Assembly: GCF_018130825.1 (NCBI RefSeq)
Contig: NZ_JAFCJS010000001.1
Span: 1,550,001 to 1,614,000 of the forward strand
DNA length: 64,000 bases
Reading direction: 5' to 3'
Source of the DNA: Bradyrhizobium liaoningense
Lineage (GTDB): Bacteria > Pseudomonadota > Alphaproteobacteria > Rhizobiales > Xanthobacteraceae
Both the position numbers and the translations under genes were made by a program. Each line of letters starts with the position of its first letter. Position 1 is the first letter of the stretch. Positions 18,752 through 25,834 of this stretch are shown here, one piece after another. Under the pieces are notes generated by a model that had not been told where the DNA came from, ran no database searches, and saw only the letters and a list, made by a program, of their open reading frames with translations.

Positions 18752-19462
18752 ATGTCGAACTATGATCACAACCTGACGGCCACCGACGCTGCCGGCGGCG
18801 CGATCGGGATAGATACCGGATTGCGCGATTACATGCTGCGGATCTACGGCTACATGGCCACCGGCGTCGGCTTGACCGCCGTCGTCGCCTGGGTGACCTA
18901 TCAGGCCATCGGCCCCGAATTGCTCCAGAGCCCCCTGATGTGGGTCTTCATCCTGGCGCCGCTCGCCCTGGTGTTCTTCATCGGCTCGCGCATCAACACG
19001 CTGTCGGTGCCCACGGCGCGGATCCTGTTCTTCGTCTATTCGGCGCTGGTCGGCGTATCGCTATCGATATTGCTGCACATCTATACGAGTTCCTCGATCA
19101 CCCGCGTCTTCTTCATCGCGGCCGCAATGTTCGGCGCGCTGAGTCTTCTCGGCTACACGACCCGGCGCGATCTCTCGGGATTAGGCACCTTCCTGTTCAT
19201 GGGCCTGATCGGAATCATCATCGCGAGCCTGATCAACCTGTTCCTGGGGTCGACCGCGCTCGACTGGCTGATCTCGATCGTCGGTGTCGGCGTGTTTGCC
19301 GGCCTGACGGCCTACGATACCCAGCGGATCAAGGGGATGTACGACATCTCGGATGACCACACCGCCACGGGCCGCAAGTCGGTCGTTGCGGCGCTGTCGC
19401 TCTATCTCAATTTCCTCAACCTGTTCATGATGCTGCTGCGACTTGCCGGCGGTCGCCGTTGA
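18752..19462 (+). CDS. Bax inhibitor-1/YccA family membrane protein
   Basis: A 236-residue inner-membrane protein with seven hydrophobic helices after a short polar N-terminus, as in the BI-1/YbhL/YccA family. Recognisable parts are RDYMLRIYGYMATGVGLTAV, the central FIAAAMFGALSLLGYTTRRDLS and the C-terminal block GLTAYDTQRIKGMYD, with its conserved Asp. It ends in LSLYLNFLNLFMMLLRLAGG. The start at 18752 follows AGGAGGCAAGCG; longer in-frame starts lack this site. Family members leak calcium or protons and modulate protease quality control in the membrane. It converges on the DUF1269 gene with a 19-nt gap. Confidence 0.92.
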   Translation: MSNYDHNLTATDAAGGAIGIDTGLRDYMLRIYGYMATGVGLTAVVAWVTYQAIGPELLQSPLMWVFILAPLALVFFIGSRINTLSVPTARILFFVYSALVGVSLSILLHIYTSSSITRVFFIAAAMFGALSLLGYTTRRDLSGLGTFLFMGLIGIIIASLINLFLGSTALDWLISIVGVGVFAGLTAYDTQRIKGMYDISDDHTATGRKSVVAALSLYLNFLNLFMMLLRLAGGRR

Positions 19463-19481
19463 GGCGCGGGACGACGGCGGC

Positions 19482-19985
19482 TCAGGCCGCCGGCCGCTCC
19501 ACCGCACTGGCGAGCGCGTCGCGCAGCGCCGCTTCCTTGGTCTCATCGAGCGAGGTCTTGAGCACGACGCCGCCGGCGTCCTTGATCTCCTTGATCACCT
19601 TGTCCGCGGTCATGTGCTTGATCAGGACGAACAGGGCAGCGTTGCCGGTCTGGAGATTGGCCGACAGGTTCTTCATGAAGGAATCGTCGATGCCGAAGTC
19701 GGAGAGCGCGCCGCCGAGCGCGCCCGACGCGGCGCCCACGGCGACCCCGAGGATCGGATTGAGAAACAGGACTCCGATGAGGAGGCCCCAGAAGCTCCCG
19801 GTCATCGCACCCATGGCAGTGGTGTTGACGAGCTGATTGAGCTTGATGCCGCCCGAATCCGTCTTCACGGCGATCACGGCGTCGCTGATCGTGATCAGAT
19901 ATTCCTTCTGCAGCTTGAGCAGCCGCTGACGCACTTCTTCGGCTTTTGCCTCGGACGGGTACACGATCGCGACCAGATCGGACAT
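19482..19985 (-). CDS. DUF1269 domain protein (stress-associated membrane protein)
   Basis: A 167-residue protein with an N-terminal alpha/beta part (SDLVAIVYPSEAKAEEVRQ), a central glycine-rich hydrophobic hairpin (GSFWGLLIGVLFLNPILG followed by a small-residue helix), and a C-terminal acidic domain (GIDDSFMKNLSANLQTGNA). This is the DUF1269 pattern. The start at 19985 has GGGAGGTCTTC upstream; the in-frame start at 20048 does not. The biochemical role is unknown. Next to BI-1 and the antiporter operon it fits a membrane-stress group (inference). Confidence 0.82.
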   Translation of the reverse strand: MSDLVAIVYPSEAKAEEVRQRLLKLQKEYLITISDAVIAVKTDSGGIKLNQLVNTTAMGAMTGSFWGLLIGVLFLNPILGVAVGAASGALGGALSDFGIDDSFMKNLSANLQTGNAALFVLIKHMTADKVIKEIKDAGGVVLKTSLDETKEAALRDALASAVERPAA

Positions 19986-20216
19986 GAAGACCTCCCGTTG
20001 GATCGACAAAATGCGGACCGGAACATTCCTGCTGACGGTACCGTGCAAGGGGTACTTCCGCGATCAGAGGAAACCCTTGGCCGTCGCGGATGAATGTCCC
20101 AATGGGCGCATGCGCGCTGCAACGCTGGCATCCGGGACATCGCTTGGGCAGGACGAGAACGTTCGCCCGACCCGATCGATGAAATCCCTTGGTTCCACAG
20201 CTCGGTTGAGGTGTCC

Positions 20217-21986
20217 TCAATTCGCCGCCAACATCAATGCGGCGAGCAGCAATGCCACGACGAGCAGGGAGATGCCCGCCGTGGGCCACTGTCGAATGAC
20301 GTCGTCACCTCGCTCGACAAGTCCGCCGAATTCAACAGCGGCGCGCCGCAACGGACGGACTACGCTCACGAGCGCCTTCCAGGTCGTCGAAGATGCGAGC
20401 GGATGTGGCCAGGGACTGAGCAGGATCGCCAGCACCGCGCCCCCGAGGGCAGGCAACAGCAATTTGTCGATGCCGAAGACGTTCGATGCCGTACCAAACG
20501 GAACGGGTAGATACGGGTCCCAGGGCACGAGGCCGAGCAATAGCGAGCAGAGCGCCAGGGCAAGCGCCGCCAGGTCCTGATTGCGCAATGCCGGGCCTGT
20601 TACGGCAATTGACTCGTCTGAAGCCGCCAGCGCGTGCGCCAGAACCAGCACCACATAGGCGGCCGTAAACATCCCGCCCGCCTGGAGCACGACCGCCCAC
20701 CACCACTGCCCGCTCTCCTCTGCCGCCTGGAGCAACAGATCCTTCGCAAGGGATGCACCACTCGGAGGTACGCCCATCAGCGCGATGCCACCCAGCGCAA
20801 AGGCCAGAAAGCTCAGGGGCCGAGCTCGCACGATGCCGCGCAATTCCGTGATGCGATCGTGACCCAGTGCCACGTAGATCGATCCGACGGCCATGAACAT
20901 CGCCGCTTTTGCGGTGGCATGGGAGACAGCCTGCAGCAGCCCCCCCGCCAAGGCTTCGTCGCTCTCGAGCCTCCCCGAGGCATTGAACGCAAGTGGGAAC
21001 ATCAAGAAGAGATACCCGATCTGCGCCAATGTCGAATACGCGATGAGGAGCTTGAGGCGTTCTTGCCGTAGAGCGACAACGCTCCCGAATACGATCGCTG
21101 CCGCTCCCAGCGTCGCGAGCAATTGCGTGGCGGCGAAGCCGGGCAAGGCGGGCATCACGTTGAACCAGAGCCGTATGATGATGAAGAAGGATCCCTTCAC
21201 GACCAGGCCGGACAGGATTGCGCTCGCCGCCGCCGGTGCACCGGCGTGAGCAGGCGGCAACCAAAGATGCAGCGGAAAGAGCGCGGTCTTGGCGAGAAGA
21301 CCCGTTGTCATCAATGCCGCCGCGGCGAGTGCGGCCGCCTCCGCACTGACGCGCCGCGACAACAGCACGATGTCAAGTGTACCGTAGAGGCCATAGAGCA
21401 GTGCCGTACCCAGCAAGTAGAGAACGGAACCGAGCAGCGCGAAGAGCAGATATCGCAGCGCGGCTCGCAGCGTCTCGGCGCGGCCGTCGAGCGAGACCAG
21501 CGGCACGGCGGCAAACGTCAACAGTTCGAGGGCGACATAAAGGGTGAAGAGGTCGCCGCCGATGAAGATCGTGTTCAACGCCCCCCAGATCGCCAGCAGC
21601 AGGACCCAGAATGTGAACGGCGCGCGCGTTTCGGCTGCCGCTGGACAAAAATCAGTCGCGGCAAAAACGGAGATCGCGGAGATTACGAGTGCCGTCGTCG
21701 CGAGCATCACAGCTGACAAGCCGTCCCCGCGCAGTGCCACACCCAGCGGCGGCGGCCAGGCGCCGAGCAGGTAAACGAGGGGGCCATCGCTCTGCGGCAG
21801 GATCGCGAGGGTAGCTGCGGCAATCGCCAATCCAAGGGGAATGACTGCGAACGCGACCAGCCTGACGTGACGGTCGCCGAGAACGTACGCCAGCAAAACG
21901 CCTGAGACCGGGACAATGATCGATAGCACCAGCAGGAAACCGCCCGTAGTCGTTGCCGCGTCCAACGCCGTGGGATGGAGTAGCAT
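20217..21986 (-). CDS. mnhD: Mrp/Mbh-type antiporter subunit D (NuoN/NuoM-like proton-conducting membrane protein)
   Basis: A 589-residue membrane protein with about 14 helices, homologous to MrpD/MbhH and to complex I NuoM/NuoN. Characteristic parts are TFWVLLLAIWGALNTIFIGGDLFTLYVALELLTFA (described here in two pieces: the TM before GGDLF and the YVALELL helix), LLAKTALFPLHLWLPPAHAGAP and KLLIAYSTLAQIGYLFLMF. The Lys and His residues of the proton channel are retained. It is the last gene of the operon and its ATG overlaps the mnhC stop by one base (TGATG). It is the only large subunit present; no MrpA-type NuoL-like gene is in the operon. Confidence 0.92.
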   Translation of the reverse strand: MLLHPTALDAATTTGGFLLVLSIIVPVSGVLLAYVLGDRHVRLVAFAVIPLGLAIAAATLAILPQSDGPLVYLLGAWPPPLGVALRGDGLSAVMLATTALVISAISVFAATDFCPAAAETRAPFTFWVLLLAIWGALNTIFIGGDLFTLYVALELLTFAAVPLVSLDGRAETLRAALRYLLFALLGSVLYLLGTALLYGLYGTLDIVLLSRRVSAEAAALAAAALMTTGLLAKTALFPLHLWLPPAHAGAPAAASAILSGLVVKGSFFIIIRLWFNVMPALPGFAATQLLATLGAAAIVFGSVVALRQERLKLLIAYSTLAQIGYLFLMFPLAFNASGRLESDEALAGGLLQAVSHATAKAAMFMAVGSIYVALGHDRITELRGIVRARPLSFLAFALGGIALMGVPPSGASLAKDLLLQAAEESGQWWWAVVLQAGGMFTAAYVVLVLAHALAASDESIAVTGPALRNQDLAALALALCSLLLGLVPWDPYLPVPFGTASNVFGIDKLLLPALGGAVLAILLSPWPHPLASSTTWKALVSVVRPLRRAAVEFGGLVERGDDVIRQWPTAGISLLVVALLLAALMLAAN

Positions 21987-22327
21987 CAGTCACCGGACGG
22001 ATCGGGGCCAGCGCCCTCAGGTGCGCCACTGCGCAGCGTCGTGGAACCAGCGGTCTGGAACAGCCGCAGCAACAGGGCGATCGCCAAAGCCGTCGCAGAA
22101 AACGCGACGACGACGCCGGTAATCACCAGGGCTTGTGGCACCGGATCATTGCCAAAGCCCGCTGCCGCACCCCGCCGTCCCACGATGCCGAACAGAAGGA
22201 ATACGCCGCTGCCCAGCAGATTGAATGCGATGATCTTGCGAAGCGGCTGCGGATTTGTAATCAGGCCATATAGGCCAAGCCCGACCGCGGCGGCAGCGCA
22301 CAATCCGAATACCGTCACGCTGCTCAT
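21986..22327 (-). CDS. mnhC: Mrp/Mbh-type antiporter subunit C (NuoK-like)
   Basis: A 113-residue protein with three helices, equal in length to MrpC/MbhG and homologous to NuoK. Diagnostic is GLITNPQPLRKIIAFNLLGSGVFLLFG, seen here with the conserved NPQPLRK loop, followed by DPVPQALVITGVVVAFSATALA. The start at 22327 (MSSVTVFG) overlaps the stop of the fused B subunit by 4 nt. It sits between the B and D subunits exactly as MbhG lies between MbhF and MbhH. Confidence 0.93.
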   Translation of the reverse strand: MSSVTVFGLCAAAAVGLGLYGLITNPQPLRKIIAFNLLGSGVFLLFGIVGRRGAAAGFGNDPVPQALVITGVVVAFSATALAIALLLRLFQTAGSTTLRSGAPEGAGPDPSGD

Positions 22328-23268
22328 CGTTGCTCGCTCCGTTCCGGTGCGCCGGCGAGCAGCAGGCCGAGCGTTGCCGCGATCGTCAGGATCATGGCGA
22401 CCTCGATACCGAGAATCAGGGGCTTGGCTAGCGGGGGCGGATAGGCAAGGAACGCCGGGCCAAGACAAAGCCCTCCGATGCCAACGACTAGGAACAGGCC
22501 AGGTCCGGCCACCAGGATGAACCGTAGCCACCGACTGCTCACCGGTGGCGTGTCCGTCAATCCGGCCATGATGACGAGAAGCCACATGGACGCGAGAATC
22601 GCGCCACCCTGAAAAGCTCCGCCGGGATGGTCGGCTCCCGTCCAAAAGACATAGATGCCGACGACGATACCGACGGGCGGCAACAGGCGCGCAAGAAAGG
22701 CGAGAACGCCATGGGGATTGGCCTCGTGGCGCGGCCCCGGACGACCTCCCCAAGCCGGGTCCGACGCAAGCGACCAAACACCGACGATGGCCAGCAGGAG
22801 TACGACTTTCTCGAGCATGGTATCCATAGCGCGGAATGCCATGAGCACGTTGGTCACGGGGTTGGCCAGGCCCGTCGCCCAGGCTTTCGCGACGGCGGCC
22901 GGAGCAAGCGTTGGTGCCGGATCGGGCAGGAGCAGTATGGCGGCGACGAGTGCCGCCGCGATCAACGAGGATAGTGCGGCCGCGCAGAGGCGCACCAACT
23001 TGCACGGCGTTTCCACGGCTGTCAGATCGGCATTCCGCAGCCGCGCGGCTGCGCCCAACAGCAGCACACCACCCAGGCCTCCACCAATTGCGGCCTCCGT
23101 CAGCGCGACATCGACAGCGTCGAGACGCACCCAGATCAGCGCGACCAGCAATCCGTAGGCAACGAAACCGACCGTTGCCGAATAGGTTTCGGGAACAGCG
23201 ATAGTCCAGATGGCGAGGCCCAGTACCACGGCGGCGAGCGCGATCTCGAAGACCGTCACGATGCTCAT
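22324..23268 (-). CDS. Fused Mrp/Mbh antiporter subunit: DUF4040 (MbhD) + MbhE-like + MnhB domains
   Basis: A 314-residue membrane protein joining three units that are usually separate or part of MrpA. Residues about 1-75 are DUF4040/MbhD (VGFVAYGLLVALIWVRLDAVDVALTEAAIG). Residues about 85-170 resemble MbhE and the MrpA C-terminus (LANPVTNVLMAFRAMDTMLEKVVLLLAIVGVWSL region). Residues about 190-305 are MnhB (GVLAFLARLLPPVGIVVGIYVFWTGADHPGGAFQGG region). It overlaps mnhG upstream and mnhC downstream by 4 nt each. The fusion supplies the MrpA C-terminal modules without the large NuoL-like part. Domain limits are approximate, read by eye. Confidence 0.85.
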   Translation of the reverse strand: MSIVTVFEIALAAVVLGLAIWTIAVPETYSATVGFVAYGLLVALIWVRLDAVDVALTEAAIGGGLGGVLLLGAAARLRNADLTAVETPCKLVRLCAAALSSLIAAALVAAILLLPDPAPTLAPAAVAKAWATGLANPVTNVLMAFRAMDTMLEKVVLLLAIVGVWSLASDPAWGGRPGPRHEANPHGVLAFLARLLPPVGIVVGIYVFWTGADHPGGAFQGGAILASMWLLVIMAGLTDTPPVSSRWLRFILVAGPGLFLVVGIGGLCLGPAFLAYPPPLAKPLILGIEVAMILTIAATLGLLLAGAPERSEQR

Positions 23269-23558
23269 GGCGCCGGCCCGCCTCGGCGCGCGGTGTGCGC
23301 GATCAGTTGGGAGACTGTCGCGCCCGCGAGGAGCCCGAGCAGCCAGATGCTAACCAATTTCAGCCCGCCGCGGAGGCTCCCTGCTTGCGGGAGCAGCCCA
23401 AGCACGACAAGACCCAGGCCGAGATTGTCCGCCTTGGTGAGCGCGTGCAGACGAGTCAGCGTATCGGGGAAGCGAAGAAGGCCGACAGTGCCGGCCAGAA
23501 AGAAGAACGCGCCGGTCGACACTGCCGCAATCGTCACGATGTCGCGAGCGAGGCTCAT
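23265..23558 (-). CDS. mnhG: Mrp/Mbh-type antiporter subunit G
   Basis: A 97-residue membrane protein with three helices. The family signature is clear: TVGLLRFPDTLTRLHALTKADNLG. The first helix is VSTGAFFFLAGTVGLL and the last is LVSIWLLGLLAGATVSQLI. The length is usual for MnhG/MbhC. It overlaps mnhF upstream and the fused B subunit downstream by 4 nt. Confidence 0.94.
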   Translation of the reverse strand: MSLARDIVTIAAVSTGAFFFLAGTVGLLRFPDTLTRLHALTKADNLGLGLVVLGLLPQAGSLRGGLKLVSIWLLGLLAGATVSQLIAHTARRGGPAP

Positions 23559-23845
23559 TTGTCTTCCGTTGATCCGGCTCCATCGGCGTCGAAGCGGGAG
23601 AGCCCTTTCTTGACGAACGCGATGGACGCGAACGTGGCGAGAAGTGCCAAAGTCAACGCCACGTCGATTGCAGCGGGTACGCCCGTTACGGTGCCGAGCA
23701 GAAGCAATACAGAAATACCTGCGGTCCCGATCAGCTGCGCGGCCATCATGCGGTCAGCGTCTCCCGGACCACGCAGGATCGACACGAGCCCCAGAGCCAG
23801 CATTGCGAGAATGAAGCCGACTGCGGCAGTGAGAAACTCAGTCAT
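23555..23845 (-). CDS. mnhF: Mrp/Mbh-type antiporter subunit F
   Basis: A 96-residue membrane protein with three helices and the MnhF signature SILRGPGDADRMMAAQLIGT. The C-terminus is polar (FDADGAGSTEDK). Its start lies within the 3' end of mnhE (8-nt overlap), and its stop overlaps the mnhG start by 4 nt. Order and size match MbhB. Confidence 0.93.
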   Translation of the reverse strand: MTEFLTAAVGFILAMLALGLVSILRGPGDADRMMAAQLIGTAGISVLLLLGTVTGVPAAIDVALTLALLATFASIAFVKKGLSRFDADGAGSTEDK

Positions 23846-24314
23846 TGTAGAGCGCTCGGATCAAGGCCGCTTCCTCTGCAGCAAGCTCTGCGGCCACCGG
23901 CTGTTCGACGTCGAGGCAGTGATAGAGGAGGTGCCCATTCTCGTCTCCTGTTGGCACAGTGCCGGGCAGCAGGCTGGTGAGCGTTGCGAATACGTTGCGG
24001 CGCAGGCCGCGTGAAAGACGGGTTGGATAGGCCACAAATCCCGGGCGCAGGGGCAATCGAGGATCGAGCGCGCGCCTTGCGACGTCCGCTCCGGCAACGA
24101 CGGAGTGGTACAGGAAAAGCAGCGCCAGCCGGGCGATGGCACGCGGTGAGCGCCGCGAGGCGCTGGGCTCCAGCAGGTACAAGCTTGTCCAGGTCGCCGC
24201 GCCAACAGCGGCTGCGGCGGCAGGAATATCTCCGGGATTGGCGCCAGCAAGCACGAGCCAGAGGCAGAGGAACCATGCCGCTCGGGAAGTCGCGCTCACC
24301 CCCAATGACCCCAT
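23838..24314 (-). CDS. mnhE: Mrp/Mbh-type antiporter subunit E
   Basis: A 158-residue protein with two N-terminal hydrophobic helices (AAWFLCLWLVLAGANPGDI and AAAVGAATWTSLYLL), a third near ALLFLYHSVVAGADVARRAL, then the soluble C-terminal domain of MnhE. Diagnostic parts are LLPGTVPTGDENGHLLYHCLDV and the preceding FATLTSL. It is the first gene of the six-gene operon (E-F-G-DE/B-C-D). A GGAG at about 10 nt upstream serves as ribosome-binding site. A directly repeated 9-mer lies just upstream. Confidence 0.9.
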   Translation of the reverse strand: MGSLGVSATSRAAWFLCLWLVLAGANPGDIPAAAAAVGAATWTSLYLLEPSASRRSPRAIARLALLFLYHSVVAGADVARRALDPRLPLRPGFVAYPTRLSRGLRRNVFATLTSLLPGTVPTGDENGHLLYHCLDVEQPVAAELAAEEAALIRALYND

Positions 24315-24331
24315 GGATTTTCCGCTCCATT

Positions 24332-24371
24332 TCTAGGGACGACGCTTCCAAGCACGTGTGTCTCTAGGGAC
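24332..24371 (-). promoter_or_regulatory. Two direct repeats of GTCCCTAGA upstream of mnhE
   Basis: The 9-mer GTCCCTAGA (minus strand) occurs at 24371-24363 and 24340-24332, 31 nt apart start to start (about three helical turns). The copies lie 18 and 49 nt upstream of the mnhE start. Same-face spacing suits a regulator binding as two protomers. The rest of the 407-nt gap (24315-24721) has no recognisable gene. Confidence 0.35.
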
Positions 24372-24601
24372 TATCTCGCGCCCCGGCGAGATCAGCGCAA
24401 ATTCCTTGGTCAGCTCCGCCGATGACATAAAGCACAGTCTCCGCGCGGTTCGCTTTGCCTCGCGGCATCGCTTCACTTGAAGATCGAACCCTGCGCTATC
24501 GATGTGACCGGGGATATCGGGTGTTTGCCTGATCAAGCATCAGGAATCCCCTGAGCATGCTCCAGGGTTGACCACGATTGCATCCGGCCGCACTGGGTAG
24601 A

Positions 24602-24643
24602 TTTACCGATGTCTGCGCCAGCTCCCTTCGGTAAAAATACCGA
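24602..24643 (+). promoter_or_regulatory. TACCGA repeat cluster upstream of the second RND operon
   Basis: TTTACCGA at 24602-24609 and its exact inverse TCGGTAAA at 24628-24635 are separated by 18 nt. A further TACCGA at 24638-24643 makes a tight hairpin TCGGTA-AAAA-TACCGA with the second copy. The cluster ends 78 nt upstream of the adaptor start, a position suitable for an operator. No TetR- or MarR-type gene is adjacent to supply an obvious binder. Confidence 0.4.
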
Positions 24644-24721
24644 GGACGATACCGGGAAATCGCAATCTCCGGAAAGGCTCGCCTGCCCGGCAATGTGTCC
24701 GGGAACGCGGAGGGGCTGAAG

Positions 24722-25834
24722 ATGATTATGCGCAGCAGGCGAAGGCCGTCTCGACAGCTCTTCACCTTGGCCCTTGCTGCGGCCGCTTCCTCGCTGCTGC
24801 TGGCGGCCTGTGAAAGGGAAGCGGAAACGAACGCCGCACCCTCGCCACGCCCGGTTCGGACCGCAACTATCGAGAAACGCGAGACGTCAACTCCGTTGAC
24901 GTTTACCGGCCGGATCGAAGCCGAGGATGAAGTGAATATCGCGTTCCGGATTTCCGGACGCCTCCTGGACAACGCCTGCAAGATCGGAGACCAGGTGAAG
25001 GCCGGGCAGGTGCTGGCACGACTGGAATCTCAGAACGAACTCAACACGCTGCGACAGGCACAGGCGGCGCTTGCCGCTGCTCAGGGCCAGTTGACGCAGG
25101 CTCGCAATCATTTCGATCGCCAGGAGACATTGCTTGCACAGGGATGGACCACGCGCGCCAACTACGATGCCGCAACCCAGGCGCGACAGACCGCGCAGTC
25201 GCAGGTGGATGCCGCCGAGGCGCAACTCAACTCGGCGCATGATCTCGTTAGTTTCACCGAGCTTATGGCCGACGCGCCGGGTGTAATCACTGCGACGGGG
25301 CCAGGCGCCGGCGAGGTCGTCCAGGCTGGGCAGATGATCGCCAAGATCGCACGGCAGGACGGTCGCGATGCCGTCTTTGATGTCCCCGCTCAACTGATCC
25401 GATCCGGGTCGGTTGATCCGAAGGTCACGGTCAATCTGGTGGATGACTTGAAAATAACAGCTCAGGGCCGCATCCGGGAGGTCGCTGCACAAGCCAGTCC
25501 CGTCACCCGGACCTTCGAGGTGAGGGTGGGGTTGACGAACCCTCCTGCGGCGATGCGACTTGGCGCGACCGTCGTGGGGCGGGTCGAAACGAACGCCGGG
25601 CCGATGATCGACATTCCGTCAACGGCCCTAACCAAGATGAATCAACGGCCGGCCGTTTGGATTGTCGATCCGTCCACCAGCACGGTCTCCATCCGCAACG
25701 TTGACGTGTTGCGGTTCGATGAGGCGCAAGCGATCATCTTGCAGGGACTCGATAGCGGCGAAGTCATCGTTACGGCCGGAGTCCAGGCACTTCATCCGGG
25801 TCAGAAAGTCCGCGTGCTCGGGTCGACGCCATGA
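24722..25834 (+). CDS. Efflux RND transporter periplasmic adaptor subunit (lipoprotein, HlyD/MexA-like)
   Basis: A 370-residue adaptor. A lipoprotein signal is visible: basic start, hydrophobic run (LALAAAASSLLL) and lipobox LAAC. It then has lipoyl half 1 (FTGRIEAEDEVNIAFRISGRL), an alpha-hairpin rich in Ala/Gln (about residues 95-175), lipoyl half 2 (LMADAPGVITATGPGAGEVV) and beta-barrel domains. The ATG at 24722 is preceded by GAGGGG at good spacing; a GTG at 24695 is less likely. The stop overlaps the pump start (ATGA). It differs in sequence and lipidation from the adaptor at 6543, so the two pumps belong to different subgroups. Confidence 0.93.
   Translation: MIMRSRRRPSRQLFTLALAAAASSLLLAACEREAETNAAPSPRPVRTATIEKRETSTPLTFTGRIEAEDEVNIAFRISGRLLDNACKIGDQVKAGQVLARLESQNELNTLRQAQAALAAAQGQLTQARNHFDRQETLLAQGWTTRANYDAATQARQTAQSQVDAAEAQLNSAHDLVSFTELMADAPGVITATGPGAGEVVQAGQMIAKIARQDGRDAVFDVPAQLIRSGSVDPKVTVNLVDDLKITAQGRIREVAAQASPVTRTFEVRVGLTNPPAAMRLGATVVGRVETNAGPMIDIPSTALTKMNQRPAVWIVDPSTSTVSIRNVDVLRFDEAQAIILQGLDSGEVIVTAGVQALHPGQKVRVLGSTP

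Noticed and set aside
20094..20140. ATGTCCC/GGGACAT inverted repeat downstream of mnhD
   Set aside because: Only 7-bp arms with a 33-nt loop; expected by chance in a gap of this size.
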